Shown here: one piece after another, positions 35,014 through 45,600 of the stretch
How the letters are laid out: the number at the start of each line of letters is the position of its first letter
How positions within the stretch are numbered: the stretch's first letter is position 1
Translations under genes and position numbers: made by a program
The notes under the pieces: model-generated
The model's database searches: none
What the model saw: the letters and a program-made list of their open reading frames with translations, nothing else
What the model was told of the DNA's origin: nothing
NCBI GenBank assembly: GCA_025141675.1
Contig: CP081161.1
Coordinates: forward strand, 434,001-498,000
DNA: 64,000 nucleotides
Direction: 5' to 3'
Source: Rhodobacteraceae bacterium S2214
Lineage (GTDB): Bacteria > Pseudomonadota > Alphaproteobacteria > Rhodobacterales > Rhodobacteraceae

Positions 35014-36414
35014 ATGGAACCGATTGATATTGGCCTGATCGTTTCAGGCGGCATGTTGGTGCTGGTTTTGCTGGGGATGCGTGTTGCGTTCGCGGCCGCA
35101 ATGGCAGGCATGACCGGCTTGATTTGGATTTTCTGGGCGAAGAAGGGGTACGATCCCGAACAGTTCATGTGGGCGCTGACTGTTTCGGTGAAAACCGCAG
35201 GGCAGGTGCCACATTCCAAGGTCGCGTCGCAAGCGCTTAGCTTGATCCCGACATTCATTCTGATCGGTTATCTGGCCTATTATGCGGGTCTGACACAGGC
35301 GTTGTTCGAAGCTGCGAAGCGTTGGTTCGCGTGGGTGCCGGGCGGTTTGGCTGTGTCGACAGTATTCGCGACGGCTGGTTTTGCAGCGGTGTCTGGCGCA
35401 TCCGTTGCGACATCAGCGGTATTCGCGCGCATCGCGATCCCAGAGATGTTGGATATTGGCTATGACAAACGTTTCGCGGCTGGTGTTGTGGCTGCAGCAG
35501 GAACGCTGGCGTCGTTGATCCCGCCGTCTGCTATTTTGGTCATCTATGCGATCATCGTGGAACAAGACGTGGGTAAATTGCTGCTTGCAGGTTTCGTGCC
35601 CGGTGCGTTTTCTGCGATCGTTTATGCGTCTCTAATCATCGGGATGGCGATGACGTTCAAGAATTTCGGCCCACCCGTGCGCGGCTTTACATGGCGTCAA
35701 CGGTTTGAATCGCTGCCTCCTGCGCTGCCTATCGTGTTCGTGGTTCTAACGATCATCCTGTTCGTTTATAACCCGTTTGGCGGCGACGCTTGGGGTACGC
35801 CCACAGAGGGCGGCGCGATTGGTGCGTTCGTCGTATTCTTGGTCGCGATGTATCGCGGAATGCGGTGGCACCAGCTGAAAGACGCCTTGTTAGAGACTGC
35901 AAAACTAAGCGTGATGATCTTCACGATCATCTGGGGCGTGTTGATCTATGTCCGCTTCTTGGGCTTTGCTGACCTACCGGGTGCGTTTTCCGATTGGATC
36001 ACGTCGCTGAACATGGCGCCAATGCTGATCCTGATCTGCATCTTGTTGGCCTACGCTGTGCTGGGCATGTTCATGGACGCAATCGGGATGCTGCTGCTAA
36101 CACTGCCAGTGGTCTATCCGGCCGTCATGGCGCTGAACGGTGGCGAAGCGGTTGCGGCCGTGGACAGCACATTCGGCATGTCTGGTCCGATGTGCGCGAT
36201 CTGGTTCGGGATCTTGGTGGTGAAAATGGCAGAGTTCTGTCTGATCACACCGCCTATCGGCCTCAACTGCTTTGTCGTGGCGGGTGTTCGCGATGACCTT
36301 AGCGTACAGGACGTATTCAAAGGAGTGACACCGTTCTTCATCGCTGACGCGATTACAATCGCCCTGCTGGTCGCGTTCCCTTGGATCGTGCTTTGGCTAC
36401 CCAGCCAAGTTTAA
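35014..36414 (+). CDS. TRAP transporter large permease subunit (DctM family)
   Basis: The 466-residue polytopic protein is the Na+-coupled transport subunit. DctM features include the GGMLVLVLLGMRVAFAAAMAG start, AAAGTLASLIPPSAILVIYAII with the conserved GTLGxLIPPS-type loop, and GMFMDAIGMLLLTLPVVYP near the C-terminus, a repeat of the same inverted hairpin. It shares its operon with dctP and dctQ. Its end overlaps the convergent Crp/Fnr gene by four bases. Confidence 0.92.
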   Translation: MEPIDIGLIVSGGMLVLVLLGMRVAFAAAMAGMTGLIWIFWAKKGYDPEQFMWALTVSVKTAGQVPHSKVASQALSLIPTFILIGYLAYYAGLTQALFEAAKRWFAWVPGGLAVSTVFATAGFAAVSGASVATSAVFARIAIPEMLDIGYDKRFAAGVVAAAGTLASLIPPSAILVIYAIIVEQDVGKLLLAGFVPGAFSAIVYASLIIGMAMTFKNFGPPVRGFTWRQRFESLPPALPIVFVVLTIILFVYNPFGGDAWGTPTEGGAIGAFVVFLVAMYRGMRWHQLKDALLETAKLSVMIFTIIWGVLIYVRFLGFADLPGAFSDWITSLNMAPMLILICILLAYAVLGMFMDAIGMLLLTLPVVYPAVMALNGGEAVAAVDSTFGMSGPMCAIWFGILVVKMAEFCLITPPIGLNCFVVAGVRDDLSVQDVFKGVTPFFIADAITIALLVAFPWIVLWLPSQV

Positions 36415-37103
36415 CCTGCGGCAATATTTTCTAGGGCGGCGCGGTCGATCAGACGTAAGCGCCGCCCTTGTGTATTCAGAATTCCAAGTTCTGCCCACGA
36501 TTTGAGATGGCGGTTTACGTTTTCACGGGCAAGACCGCTGAATTCCCCGATTTCCGTTTGTGAAAAACGTTCGGACAGGAGTGTCGCGTTATTTTCGGCA
36601 ACGCCCCATTTGTCGAACAGTCGCAATAATGCTTGCGCAAGCCGCGGCCCACCTTCGGTGATTGATTGGGTCGTGAACATGTCGGAGGCGTTGCGAACTT
36701 TGCGGCATAGTTCGGTAATGATCGCTTGGGCAATCGCAGGGCGTTCGGTCACGAATTTCAGGATGTTTTCGCGCGACAAAATTAAACCGGTCACGGGTGT
36801 TGTTGCTACCGTGTCAGCGCTGCGCACCCCGCCATCCAAAGCCGCGATTTCACCAAGAACCTCGCCCGGTCCCATATGTGCGAGCACGGATTTGCGGCCT
36901 GTCATTGATGTGACCGAAACCTCGACCCTGCCGGTCTCGATGAGCATCACCATCTGACCTGGTTCGCCCGCGGCAAAGATCATCTGCCCCGCCGGATAAG
37001 ATGTTCGATGCGCGTGTTCAAACAGGATGCGGCAGTCTGCAGGGGCCATCGCTGCAACCAGAATACTGCTGCTTTCGTCCAACTTGGCGTCAAAAATGCT
37101 CAT
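36411..37103 (-). CDS. Crp/Fnr-family transcriptional regulator
   Basis: The 230-residue protein has a cyclic-nucleotide-binding-type beta-barrel (about 20-135: YPAGQMIFAAGEPGQMVMLIETG, VLAHMGPGEVLGEIAALDGG) and a C-terminal winged helix with FSQTEIGEFSGLARENVNRHL. It lacks the N-terminal cysteine cluster of FNR, so a 4Fe-4S sensor is unlikely. The FGELALLxxxxRxA phosphate cassette of cAMP-binding proteins appears only as LGEIAALDGGVRSADTV, which could still bind a nucleotide. It is transcribed divergently from the metallophosphoesterase gene at 37222 and could regulate it. Confidence 0.86.
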   Translation of the reverse strand: MSIFDAKLDESSSILVAAMAPADCRILFEHAHRTSYPAGQMIFAAGEPGQMVMLIETGRVEVSVTSMTGRKSVLAHMGPGEVLGEIAALDGGVRSADTVATTPVTGLILSRENILKFVTERPAIAQAIITELCRKVRNASDMFTTQSITEGGPRLAQALLRLFDKWGVAENNATLLSERFSQTEIGEFSGLARENVNRHLKSWAELGILNTQGRRLRLIDRAALENIAAG

Positions 37104-37221
37104 GAGGTTTTATCTGGTGTCGGGCCTGACCGGTCAAGCATTGGTCGTGCGATCCCTGTCCTTCGCATAGGTTGACAGGTGGAACTGGGCTGCACAGGGT
37201 GGTTGTGGAGGGGGGAAGGTC

Positions 37222-38619
37222 ATGCTGCGATACGTCTGTATTTCGGATTTACACGCCGGTGCGCCGACCAGTCTTCTGATGAATTTACCCGAAGACGGCG
37301 CGATAAGGCCGCCCGAACCCAGCCCTGTCACGCATGGTTTTGTCGATGTGGTCAGCGCCTTGTTGGGCGTGCAAGACAAACCGCAGCTGATACTGTTGGG
37401 GGATGTGCTGGACCTGCAATTTTCGGACCGCACCCATGCTTATCACAATGCACAAGGTTTTCTGACGCGTCTGCAAAAAAGCGGCTGTTTTGCAGACAAA
37501 GTAGTAGCGACAGCAGGCAATCACGATCACGCTTTATGGACCGACGCCCGGCTTGCGCTAGACGTCGCTGGGATGTCGTCAAATGGCGTAACCTATCGCA
37601 ACGCAACCCCCGCATTTCGCGAAGCGCCAAATGCACGCAGCCGGATGTTGGACGCTCTGGTCAAAGATGCGGGCTTTGGCGATGTCGATTTGCGGTATCC
37701 GAATATTGGAATTGAAAAGGATGGCCGCGCAGTTCTGTTTCATCACGGGCATTTCTTTGAGGAAGGATATCTGCTGATCAGCACGTTGCGCGACATCTTT
37801 TCAAGCGGTGATCGTGCGGAGCTGACTGTCGCTGATATTGCTGGTGAAAACGCTGGTTGGATTGATTTCTTTTGGTCGACCATTGGCGACGCGGGACTAT
37901 CGAGTAATGCCAGTGATTTGTATCAGAACCTGCTGACAAGCACGGGTTTTCGGAAGCTATCTGCCCAAGTCGCCGAAATTGTCAGCGCCGATATGGGTGA
38001 AAAGCTGCCTTTGGCAGGTGATCTGCGCGTGCAAGAAGTGCTGCGGATCGCGTCCCGTGTGCTGTTGGACGCCACTGTCGGCAAATACCGTGACACCGAA
38101 CGTTTCGCCGTTATCGAATCCCTTACCACCAAAGGTCGTGACGGTTTCGCGTCTTTCATGGGTGGTCCGATACGGCGACAGATCATGGATGAATTGGGGC
38201 ATGTGCCCGAGGATTTGACCGTGATCTTTGGCCATACACACAAACCCTTTTCGGAACGGATGAAGGTGTCCGGTTTTGACGTGCCGCTAAAGGTCTACAA
38301 CACGGGCGGTTGGGTGCTGAACGATCCGCGACTTGATACCAAAGAAGGGGCGGCGATGGTGTTGATCGACGATGACCTGAATGTCGTGGCTCTGCGTCTT
38401 TTTATGACGCCGCAAGCCGGAATTGTGCCACTTGGCTATCTTGAGGTTCTTAGCGAACCCCGCGCCAGTATGCAGGCGTTTGTCAAAGACCTGCAGGCGC
38501 GTTTGGCGACCCCTGACATGCAGCGCATCCTGTCTGATTTCGCTGAAACTGTTCGGGTAGCTTACGTCGATCGCCAAGCGTTGCTGCTTGATTTGACCGC
38601 GCAGAGGGTATCGTCATGA
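37222..38619 (+). CDS. Calcineurin-like metallophosphoesterase
   Basis: The 465-residue protein has all five metal-site blocks: CISDLHAG, LILLGDVLDLQF, VATAGNHDHALW, VLFHHGHFF and VIFGHTHKPF. There is no signal peptide. An insertion of about 200 residues sits between the fourth and fifth blocks, and a C-terminal extension of roughly 90 residues follows the fold, making it much longer than simple phosphoesterases. The start has GAGGGGGGAAGG upstream. Its stop overlaps the start of the GMC oxidoreductase/hydrolase gene by four bases, so the two are coupled. The substrate is unknown; cyclic nucleotides or a phospholipid fit the neighbours but are speculation. Confidence 0.85.
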   Translation: MLRYVCISDLHAGAPTSLLMNLPEDGAIRPPEPSPVTHGFVDVVSALLGVQDKPQLILLGDVLDLQFSDRTHAYHNAQGFLTRLQKSGCFADKVVATAGNHDHALWTDARLALDVAGMSSNGVTYRNATPAFREAPNARSRMLDALVKDAGFGDVDLRYPNIGIEKDGRAVLFHHGHFFEEGYLLISTLRDIFSSGDRAELTVADIAGENAGWIDFFWSTIGDAGLSSNASDLYQNLLTSTGFRKLSAQVAEIVSADMGEKLPLAGDLRVQEVLRIASRVLLDATVGKYRDTERFAVIESLTTKGRDGFASFMGGPIRRQIMDELGHVPEDLTVIFGHTHKPFSERMKVSGFDVPLKVYNTGGWVLNDPRLDTKEGAAMVLIDDDLNVVALRLFMTPQAGIVPLGYLEVLSEPRASMQAFVKDLQARLATPDMQRILSDFAETVRVAYVDRQALLLDLTAQRVSS

Positions 38620-41600
38620 CGTTTTATCTGCCGCCGCTTTCGCGATGCTTTTCGAAGGCACCTGTCGATCACAAAATCATTGTCGTCGGGTCCGGTTACG
38701 GGGGCGGCGTGGCTGCATCCCGGCTTGCGCGCACTGGTCAGGCTGTCACGGTTCTAGAACGCGGTCGCGAAATTCATCCGGGCGACTACCCGCGTGAAAT
38801 GTCAGCGGCGATGGGTGAATTTCAGGTCCACCTGAGCAAGACAGAGGAAGTATTAGGGAAACCTGATGGTCTTTACGATATGCGGATCAATGATGGTGTG
38901 CATGTGCTTGTCGGGTGTGGATTAGGTGGGACGTCCCTAATTAACGCCAATGTCGCGATTGAAGCGGACCCGCGTATTTTCAAACATTGGCCTGCCCCGT
39001 TCTCGCAAAACGCCGATATCCTGAAACCTTACTATGCGCGGGCCCGCGAGATGCTGGGCTCTACCCCGTATCCGCGTACAAAGCCTAAGTTCGAGGCTCT
39101 TAAAAAGGTGGCGGACGGACTGGGTGCCGATTGTCTGCGGCCCGATATCAACGTCACGTTTGACGGGCAGCACACAAAGGCAGGGCTTTGGCAGCCGCCT
39201 TGCAACGACTGCGGCGATTGCGTGTCTGGCTGCAATTACGGGGCCAAGAACACGGTCCTCATGAATTATTTGTTGGATGCTTGGCGCCACGATGCGCAGA
39301 TATTCACAGGTGCGTCAGTCCGCTATGTGACGACGATTGTTGATCCAAAGACGCATGAAACCAGTTGGGCAGTCACGGTCGGTGATCGGGTCCTGACCGC
39401 TAAGATTGTGATCTTGGCTGCTGGCACATTGGGCACGACTGAAATTTTGATGCGCAGTCGAACTAAAGGATTGCCTGTCAGTGCGCAGTTGGGGCAGCGG
39501 TTTTCGGGCAATGGTGATGTTTGGGCCTTTGGGTACAACGCCAACATGGCTGACGGCGACGGCCGATTGCCGGTGTACGGTGTCGGCGCGGGTGATCGGA
39601 CCGTCACGGCGGAGACACAGGACCGCTATCTGCCCGGTCCCTGCATCACCGGCATGATCGATTTGCGTGATCGCACCGAAAAGCTGGAAGATGGGTTGAT
39701 CATCGAAGAAGGCGTCATGCCCGGCGCATTGGCGGCAGGTTATGCGGCTGTTTTACCGATGATGGAGGCGTTGATGGGCGATCCGTTCCGGTTCGGGGAC
39801 GTCACAGAACGCTTGAAAGATGCCGCTGATCTCGGGGCTGCGTTGATTGATGATCCGTCACAGCTGGCCGAGACGTCTTACGATGGCCCCGTTTCACGGA
39901 CCTTGCCATATCTGGTAATGAGCCATGATGCCTCTGACGGGGTGTTGAAAATGTCAGGCGATATGATCGTCGTGGATTGGCCGGATGCAGGTCTTGATCC
40001 GGCGATTGTCGGTGATGCGGAGGTGCTGCGCCAAGGCAGTGATGCGATCAAAGCCGAATTTATGCCGCTTCCGTTTTGGCAGGATGCTTTTGGGAACCGT
40101 GTGATGACAGTGCATCCCATCGGTGGCTGCGGCATGGGGGAAACGGCTGCGGATGGCGTGGTGAACGCCGATTGCCAAGTCTTCGATCCTGACGGCGGCG
40201 TTCATGACGGGTTGTACGTTTGTGACGGTGCAGCCTTGCCCCACGGTGTCGGCGTGAACCCACATCTGACAATCACGGCTGTTGCAGAACGGGCGATGGA
40301 ACGTCTGGCTGAGGCGCAAGATTGGACGATTGACTGGACCGATCTTGCCCCCTTGCCAAAAGGCGATAGCGCAGATGTTCAGGCTGATCCGTACAATTTG
40401 CTGAAGCGGTTGATGAAACCGCTGCGGTCTTGTCAGGTCGCGATTGCCGCTGAGGAATATGACGATGCCCGCAACGCGCTGGCGACGGCTTGGAGAAGTG
40501 TCGTCATTGGTTACAGAATCTACGTCAATTCTGACACCGATCCTGAATTCCCCATCATTTCCGCCGATGACCTGCTGGTGCTCGTCGAAAACGACGCAGT
40601 GATGAAAGAGGCTATTGGTCCGGCGCTTGAACAAATCATCACTGTGCTAGACGCGATCTTGGTCGCGCATGATGACCCTGATGGACCAAGTCTGATGTCG
40701 GTTCTGCAAGATCACATGGGTGATTTTTCGCCAACTGCCACGTTGAATGAAACGATGGTCGGTCACATTTCCGCAAATGGCCTGAACGACACCCCGCGTC
40801 CCACGCGGCCCTATCAGGTCGCCGCCGCCGTGCCCGAGGTAACGACGTTAACAACGGTCATTCAGACGCCGCAGATCCGTGCAACGCTGACTCCGCCTGA
40901 CGGCATTGCCACGATCACAGAGGGTGAATTTACCAGTCCGTTTTTAGGGGGCACCTTTGACGTCGAAGGCGAATTCGCATTTTTAATGCCGAACACGGAC
41001 AAGGTTGAATGCTGGGAAATGCGATATTCTGGCAAATTGAACCCGAAGGATCATGTTGGGCGCACCTTCACCTTTAACGGCATCAAGACGATCAAACGGC
41101 GTGAACAGTCCCATTGGTGGACTGATTTGACGGAAATCGAACTGGATATCTTTCATGACGATATGCTGGTCGCGCAGGGTATTTTGGTAGTTGGTGTCGA
41201 AGAAGCGATGCGGCAAGCCAGCTCCGTTCAAATCGGGTACGGCGGCGAAGATCTCCGTCAGGCGTTTGAGAATATGTATGGCGACATGCAGTTCGACAGT
41301 GAAACGATCAAGACTTTGCCTGACGTTTTGAATAATTCAGAAGTGCGGGCAAGAGTGATCCAAGCCATGGCGTATCTGCTTGATCGCAAAGCCGAGAATA
41401 CAAAAGCACAATCCGCGCTAGAGGCCGCATCGAAACAGCAGGTCGCTGCCCGTTTCGTAGGAACGATTGCGCGGTGTTATGGCGATATCTACGCCTATTT
41501 AATGAACTTTCCAGCACAGGACGCTGGCGATGACATCCCGCCCGCTGACCTACCGGAACCCACGGTTTTTTATCCAAGCGTGGGGGATGACCTGACCGTC

Positions 41601-42659
41601 AAATTGACCCGTTATGATGGGGGCGGCAAGGGCCCAGTCATGCTGGCGGGTGGTTTCGGGACAAAGGCGTCGTCTTTTGCGTTGTCCACCGTCCACACCA
41701 ATCTTGTTCAGGTGCTGTACCGTGCCGGTTACGATGTCTGGCTATTCGACTATCGCGGCAGCGGCGACATCGCTGCCAGCAGGCAACCATTCACGCTTGA
41801 TGATGTGGCGATGGTGGATTGGCCAAGCGCGATTAGCTGTGTTCTAGAAAACACCCCTGATGATGTGGTGGACGTACAGACAATCGTTCATTGTATAGCA
41901 TCGATGTCACTGTTCATGGCCGTGCTTGCGGGTGAAACACGGGTCCGGTCGATTATCGCATCCCAAACGGGTCCACATGCGGTTACAAACTGGGCGAATT
42001 ACGCCAAAGCAGATGCAGGTTTGGCCCGCTATGTTGGTGAAGGTCTACCTGAAAACATGTGGGGTTTGGTCGATCTGATGAACCTTGGGCCGGTTCTGAC
42101 GTCTATGGCTAAGACGGGTGTTGAGACGGTGGAGCCGCGATCCCCGAGCTTGACGATGATTGGTCCTGATCTTGATCCGGCTATCGACGGTCTGCTTTGG
42201 AAAGTTCCGAATTTTGCGCCGTCGGATTGCTACAGTCCCACTTGCCATCGGATCAATTTCTTCTTTGGGCCCAGCTACCATCATCCACAATTAAATCAGG
42301 CGACACATAACGCGATCCGTCACTTGTTTGGGCCGGTGCATCCCAAACCATTCCAACACATCGCCAAGATATTCGGGCAAGGGCACGCCGTCAGTATGGA
42401 TGGCAAGACCAATTACCTTGATGGTGTCGCGCGTATGACGATGCCTGTTCATTTTATCGCGGGTGACTGTAATCAAGAAATGATGCCAGAAGCGACGATC
42501 CGGTCCCTGAAGTGGTTGCACGATGCTTTCCCGGATCACCAGTCACGATACAGCCGCAAGGTCATCCCGCATTACGGGCATATGGACTGCTTTATCGGCA
42601 AAGACGCAGCACGGGATGTGTTTCAGCATTTACTTGCCACGTTGGACGACACGACCTAG
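38616..42659 (+). CDS. GMC oxidoreductase fused to an alpha/beta hydrolase (cholesterol-oxidase-like)
   Basis: This 1347-residue fusion begins with a GMC flavoenzyme (about 15-580): FAD-binding IIVVGSGYGGGVAASRLA, a cysteine cluster CNDCGDCVSGCNYGAKNT (C196, C199, C202, C206), and catalytic histidines in HPIGGCGM (H500) and VNPHLT (H550). The overall type resembles cholesterol oxidase. A middle part (about 590-970) has no clear family to me. The C-terminal part (about 980-1347) is an alpha/beta hydrolase: VMLAGGFGTKASSF (oxyanion region), WLFDYRGSGD, the nucleophile elbow VHCIASM with cysteine C1093 in place of serine, and PHYGHMDCFIG with the probable catalytic histidine. It could oxidise and then cleave a lipid or sterol-like ester (inference). 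It is cytosolic by sequence. Confidence 0.85.
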   Translation: MTFYLPPLSRCFSKAPVDHKIIVVGSGYGGGVAASRLARTGQAVTVLERGREIHPGDYPREMSAAMGEFQVHLSKTEEVLGKPDGLYDMRINDGVHVLVGCGLGGTSLINANVAIEADPRIFKHWPAPFSQNADILKPYYARAREMLGSTPYPRTKPKFEALKKVADGLGADCLRPDINVTFDGQHTKAGLWQPPCNDCGDCVSGCNYGAKNTVLMNYLLDAWRHDAQIFTGASVRYVTTIVDPKTHETSWAVTVGDRVLTAKIVILAAGTLGTTEILMRSRTKGLPVSAQLGQRFSGNGDVWAFGYNANMADGDGRLPVYGVGAGDRTVTAETQDRYLPGPCITGMIDLRDRTEKLEDGLIIEEGVMPGALAAGYAAVLPMMEALMGDPFRFGDVTERLKDAADLGAALIDDPSQLAETSYDGPVSRTLPYLVMSHDASDGVLKMSGDMIVVDWPDAGLDPAIVGDAEVLRQGSDAIKAEFMPLPFWQDAFGNRVMTVHPIGGCGMGETAADGVVNADCQVFDPDGGVHDGLYVCDGAALPHGVGVNPHLTITAVAERAMERLAEAQDWTIDWTDLAPLPKGDSADVQADPYNLLKRLMKPLRSCQVAIAAEEYDDARNALATAWRSVVIGYRIYVNSDTDPEFPIISADDLLVLVENDAVMKEAIGPALEQIITVLDAILVAHDDPDGPSLMSVLQDHMGDFSPTATLNETMVGHISANGLNDTPRPTRPYQVAAAVPEVTTLTTVIQTPQIRATLTPPDGIATITEGEFTSPFLGGTFDVEGEFAFLMPNTDKVECWEMRYSGKLNPKDHVGRTFTFNGIKTIKRREQSHWWTDLTEIELDIFHDDMLVAQGILVVGVEEAMRQASSVQIGYGGEDLRQAFENMYGDMQFDSETIKTLPDVLNNSEVRARVIQAMAYLLDRKAENTKAQSALEAASKQQVAARFVGTIARCYGDIYAYLMNFPAQDAGDDIPPADLPEPTVFYPSVGDDLTVKLTRYDGGGKGPVMLAGGFGTKASSFALSTVHTNLVQVLYRAGYDVWLFDYRGSGDIAASRQPFTLDDVAMVDWPSAISCVLENTPDDVVDVQTIVHCIASMSLFMAVLAGETRVRSIIASQTGPHAVTNWANYAKADAGLARYVGEGLPENMWGLVDLMNLGPVLTSMAKTGVETVEPRSPSLTMIGPDLDPAIDGLLWKVPNFAPSDCYSPTCHRINFFFGPSYHHPQLNQATHNAIRHLFGPVHPKPFQHIAKIFGQGHAVSMDGKTNYLDGVARMTMPVHFIAGDCNQEMMPEATIRSLKWLHDAFPDHQSRYSRKVIPHYGHMDCFIGKDAARDVFQHLLATLDDTT

Positions 42660-42679
42660 CGTCAACTTATGGTGAAATC

Positions 42680-45600
42680 GTGACGGATCCCCTTGGCGAA
42701 AAGCGGTGGACGGCCATGCTGGCGGTCGACATGGTCGACTTCACCCGGATCCTGCAACAGCTTGGGGATGAACGGGTTTTTGCGCTGCTAGAACACGTTC
42801 TTGCCATGGCCAAAGCCCAAGTGACGGCCCACGGCGGTCAGGTGATCGATACGGCGGGCGATGGGTTTTTGGCTGCATTTGGCGCGCCACGCGCGCTTGA
42901 AAACGCCAGCCTTCAGGCCTGTAAAGCAGCATGGGCATTCCAGCAGGGCATTGCGGGCGATGTTGATGTGCTTCACGCGAAATTTGGTGTCGCCCCCCAA
43001 TTTCGCAGCGGCATTGCGGGCGGGAATGTCATGGTGATCAAAGGGCGTGATCAGGATGTCAAAGTTGTTGGCGATTCCGTCAATCTGGCCGCCAGATTAC
43101 AGGCCATCGCAGACCCCGGCTGCATCGTGCTGTCCGAAGACATCCGACGGGAAACCGACGGATTTTTACGGACCTCGGATCTGGGGCCGCAACCTGTGAA
43201 AGGTTATCGGGTTGCTGTCCTTGTTCATCAAATGGATGGCGTCACGGCACCCCGATCACGATTTGAAGGCGCGCGCCACAGTGCGGCACCCGCATTTGTT
43301 AGTCGCGAGGTCGAGCTTGATCAAATCCTTGATGCGCAGTCGTCTGCCGGCATTTCCGCGATCATCGGCCCGCCTGGCATAGGCAAATCAAGATTGTTGT
43401 TTGAAGTCATCGGGCGGATGAAAGACAGGCCCGTCTTTGTCGGACAATGCGCTCCAATGGGGCAGGTCGGGTTTGCACCGATATATGACATTATTCGTCA
43501 AGCCAGCTCTGTTGGGGCTGAGCCAGATTTTACCGTCGCGCTGGATGCGCTGCATAAATCTCAGCCCGAGATTTGCGATCCCGCATTGATCGCTCAGGCA
43601 ATCCAACCAAAGGATGATCATACCGATCCGCTGACGCGTGTTTTGCAGGAACGCGATGCGCTTATGGCAATTTTGCGCGGGTTGTCTCGATTGAATGGCG
43701 CCGTGTTTGTGATCGAAGATGTGCATTGGATTGATACGGCGACACATGATCTGATCGGATTGCTCAAGGACGATCCTGTCCCGTTGATCGCCACAAGCAG
43801 ACCCACACATCTGCCAGTTTGGATTGATCCGAATGCGCCGACCACCTTCAACCTGCAACCGTTGAAGCAGGCTGATATCCGCAGCATCGTTGAGACGGGG
43901 TTTGCGCGCGCCATTTCGCCAGCAATGGCAGATGATATTGCGCAAAAATCTGAAGGAAATCCGTTGATCGCTGTCGAAATTGCGCGCGCGTTGCGTCAGG
44001 GTGATGCGTTGCATGATGGCCCCGACGGACTAGAGATCAAGGGCGACTGCCATGACTATCTGACTGGTAACTTGCAACAGATGGTACTGAGCCGCGTTGA
44101 TCGTCTACCTGAAAACCAGAAGGCGATGTTGCAAGTGGCTGCTGCAATCGGGCGAGACTTTCCAACTGATATTCTAAATGCGGCGACTGAGCGGGACGAT
44201 TGCACAAGTGACTTGGATCAAATGGTTGGATTGGTCGAAGCAACATCCGGCGGCGGTTGGCGTTTTGCGCATGCCTTGATCCGGGATGCGGTTTACGCGG
44301 GGCTGTTGACGGGCGCGAAGGCAGACATTCATCACCGCATTGCAATCGCGATTGAACAAAGCCCGACAAAGCTGACGGAACGTATCAGTCAGCTTGCTTA
44401 TCACTTTGTGCAGGCAGGTGTCCCGCCCAGGGCCGTTCATTACCTGATCAAATCCGCAAAGCTTCAATTGGCGACATACGCTTTGGAAGAGGCGGACCAA
44501 AACCTCGAACAAGCCATGCAAATGATAGAGGCGGACCCAACCGTTATTGATGACATGGCGCTGGGCGAAATGGCTGCGACATGGTTTCACGTGTTGGATA
44601 TTTCGGTGCAGCACAATCGGTCCCGCGCGATCGCAACGCGGATTTTTCCGCGGTTGGAGAAGGCCGGATATACGCCGGATCTGGGCAAAGCGCGGACGTC
44701 GCATGCAATGGCCCTGACGCATCTGCGCGATTATGAAACCGCGCTAAAGCTGGCGAAAACGACACTAACTGACGCGGGCATAGCGGGTGATGCGGTGGGG
44801 GCTGCGTGGGCCAAGGTTGTCCTGATGCGGATCTATGAAGAAACGAACTGGGAACCGCTTGAAAATGTCGAACGGCTAGCGGCCGAAGTGGAACCCGTTG
44901 CCGTTGCTGCGGGTGACCGGTTTCTGGCGATGACTGCTCTCTATCTGTTGTCGTCGATTTACCGGTCTTCGGGGCGGCGCGTGCGCGCGCTTGCGGTGGC
45001 GGATACAATTGCGGATGCTGCGCGGACCCAAAATGATCGTCGTGCTTTGTCTTTCGCCCAATGGTCGCGCGCGCTGGTCTACACGGTCGAAGGCAATCCT
45101 GAGGCGACATACCGCGCGGTGAAAGTAAGCATGCGTGACGCCATTCCGGGCACGGCGGACTACTACGCATCGACGTGTATCGAAGTATTCGCGCACAGCT
45201 TTATGTATCCCGTTGCTGATGTGCGGAAGCGGTTGCGCCCTTTGCGGGCGCGTGTTTGGGAATTAGGTGATTACAACCTGATCCATTCCCTCGATTGGAT
45301 CGAAGTCGTGTTGGCAGTCAAGAATGGTAATCTTTCCTTGGGCTGGCGGTTGATCAATGCCCTGATCAAAGACGTGGACGCGAAGGGCAATATCAACCTG
45401 ATCCGGCAGACCTATATCCTGAGGTCAGAAATTTTGTTGGCCATTGCGGGTTTGATCGATCCTGACGCAGAAGCCCCAGAAGGCCGTCCTGTCTTTGCCA
45501 AAGACAAACCGGGCATCGCGGACATTGCTCTTTTTGTGCAACTCAAGCTGACCGCAAAGCGCCGTGCGGCTGCCGATTTGAAGACCTTCACGACAAACCT

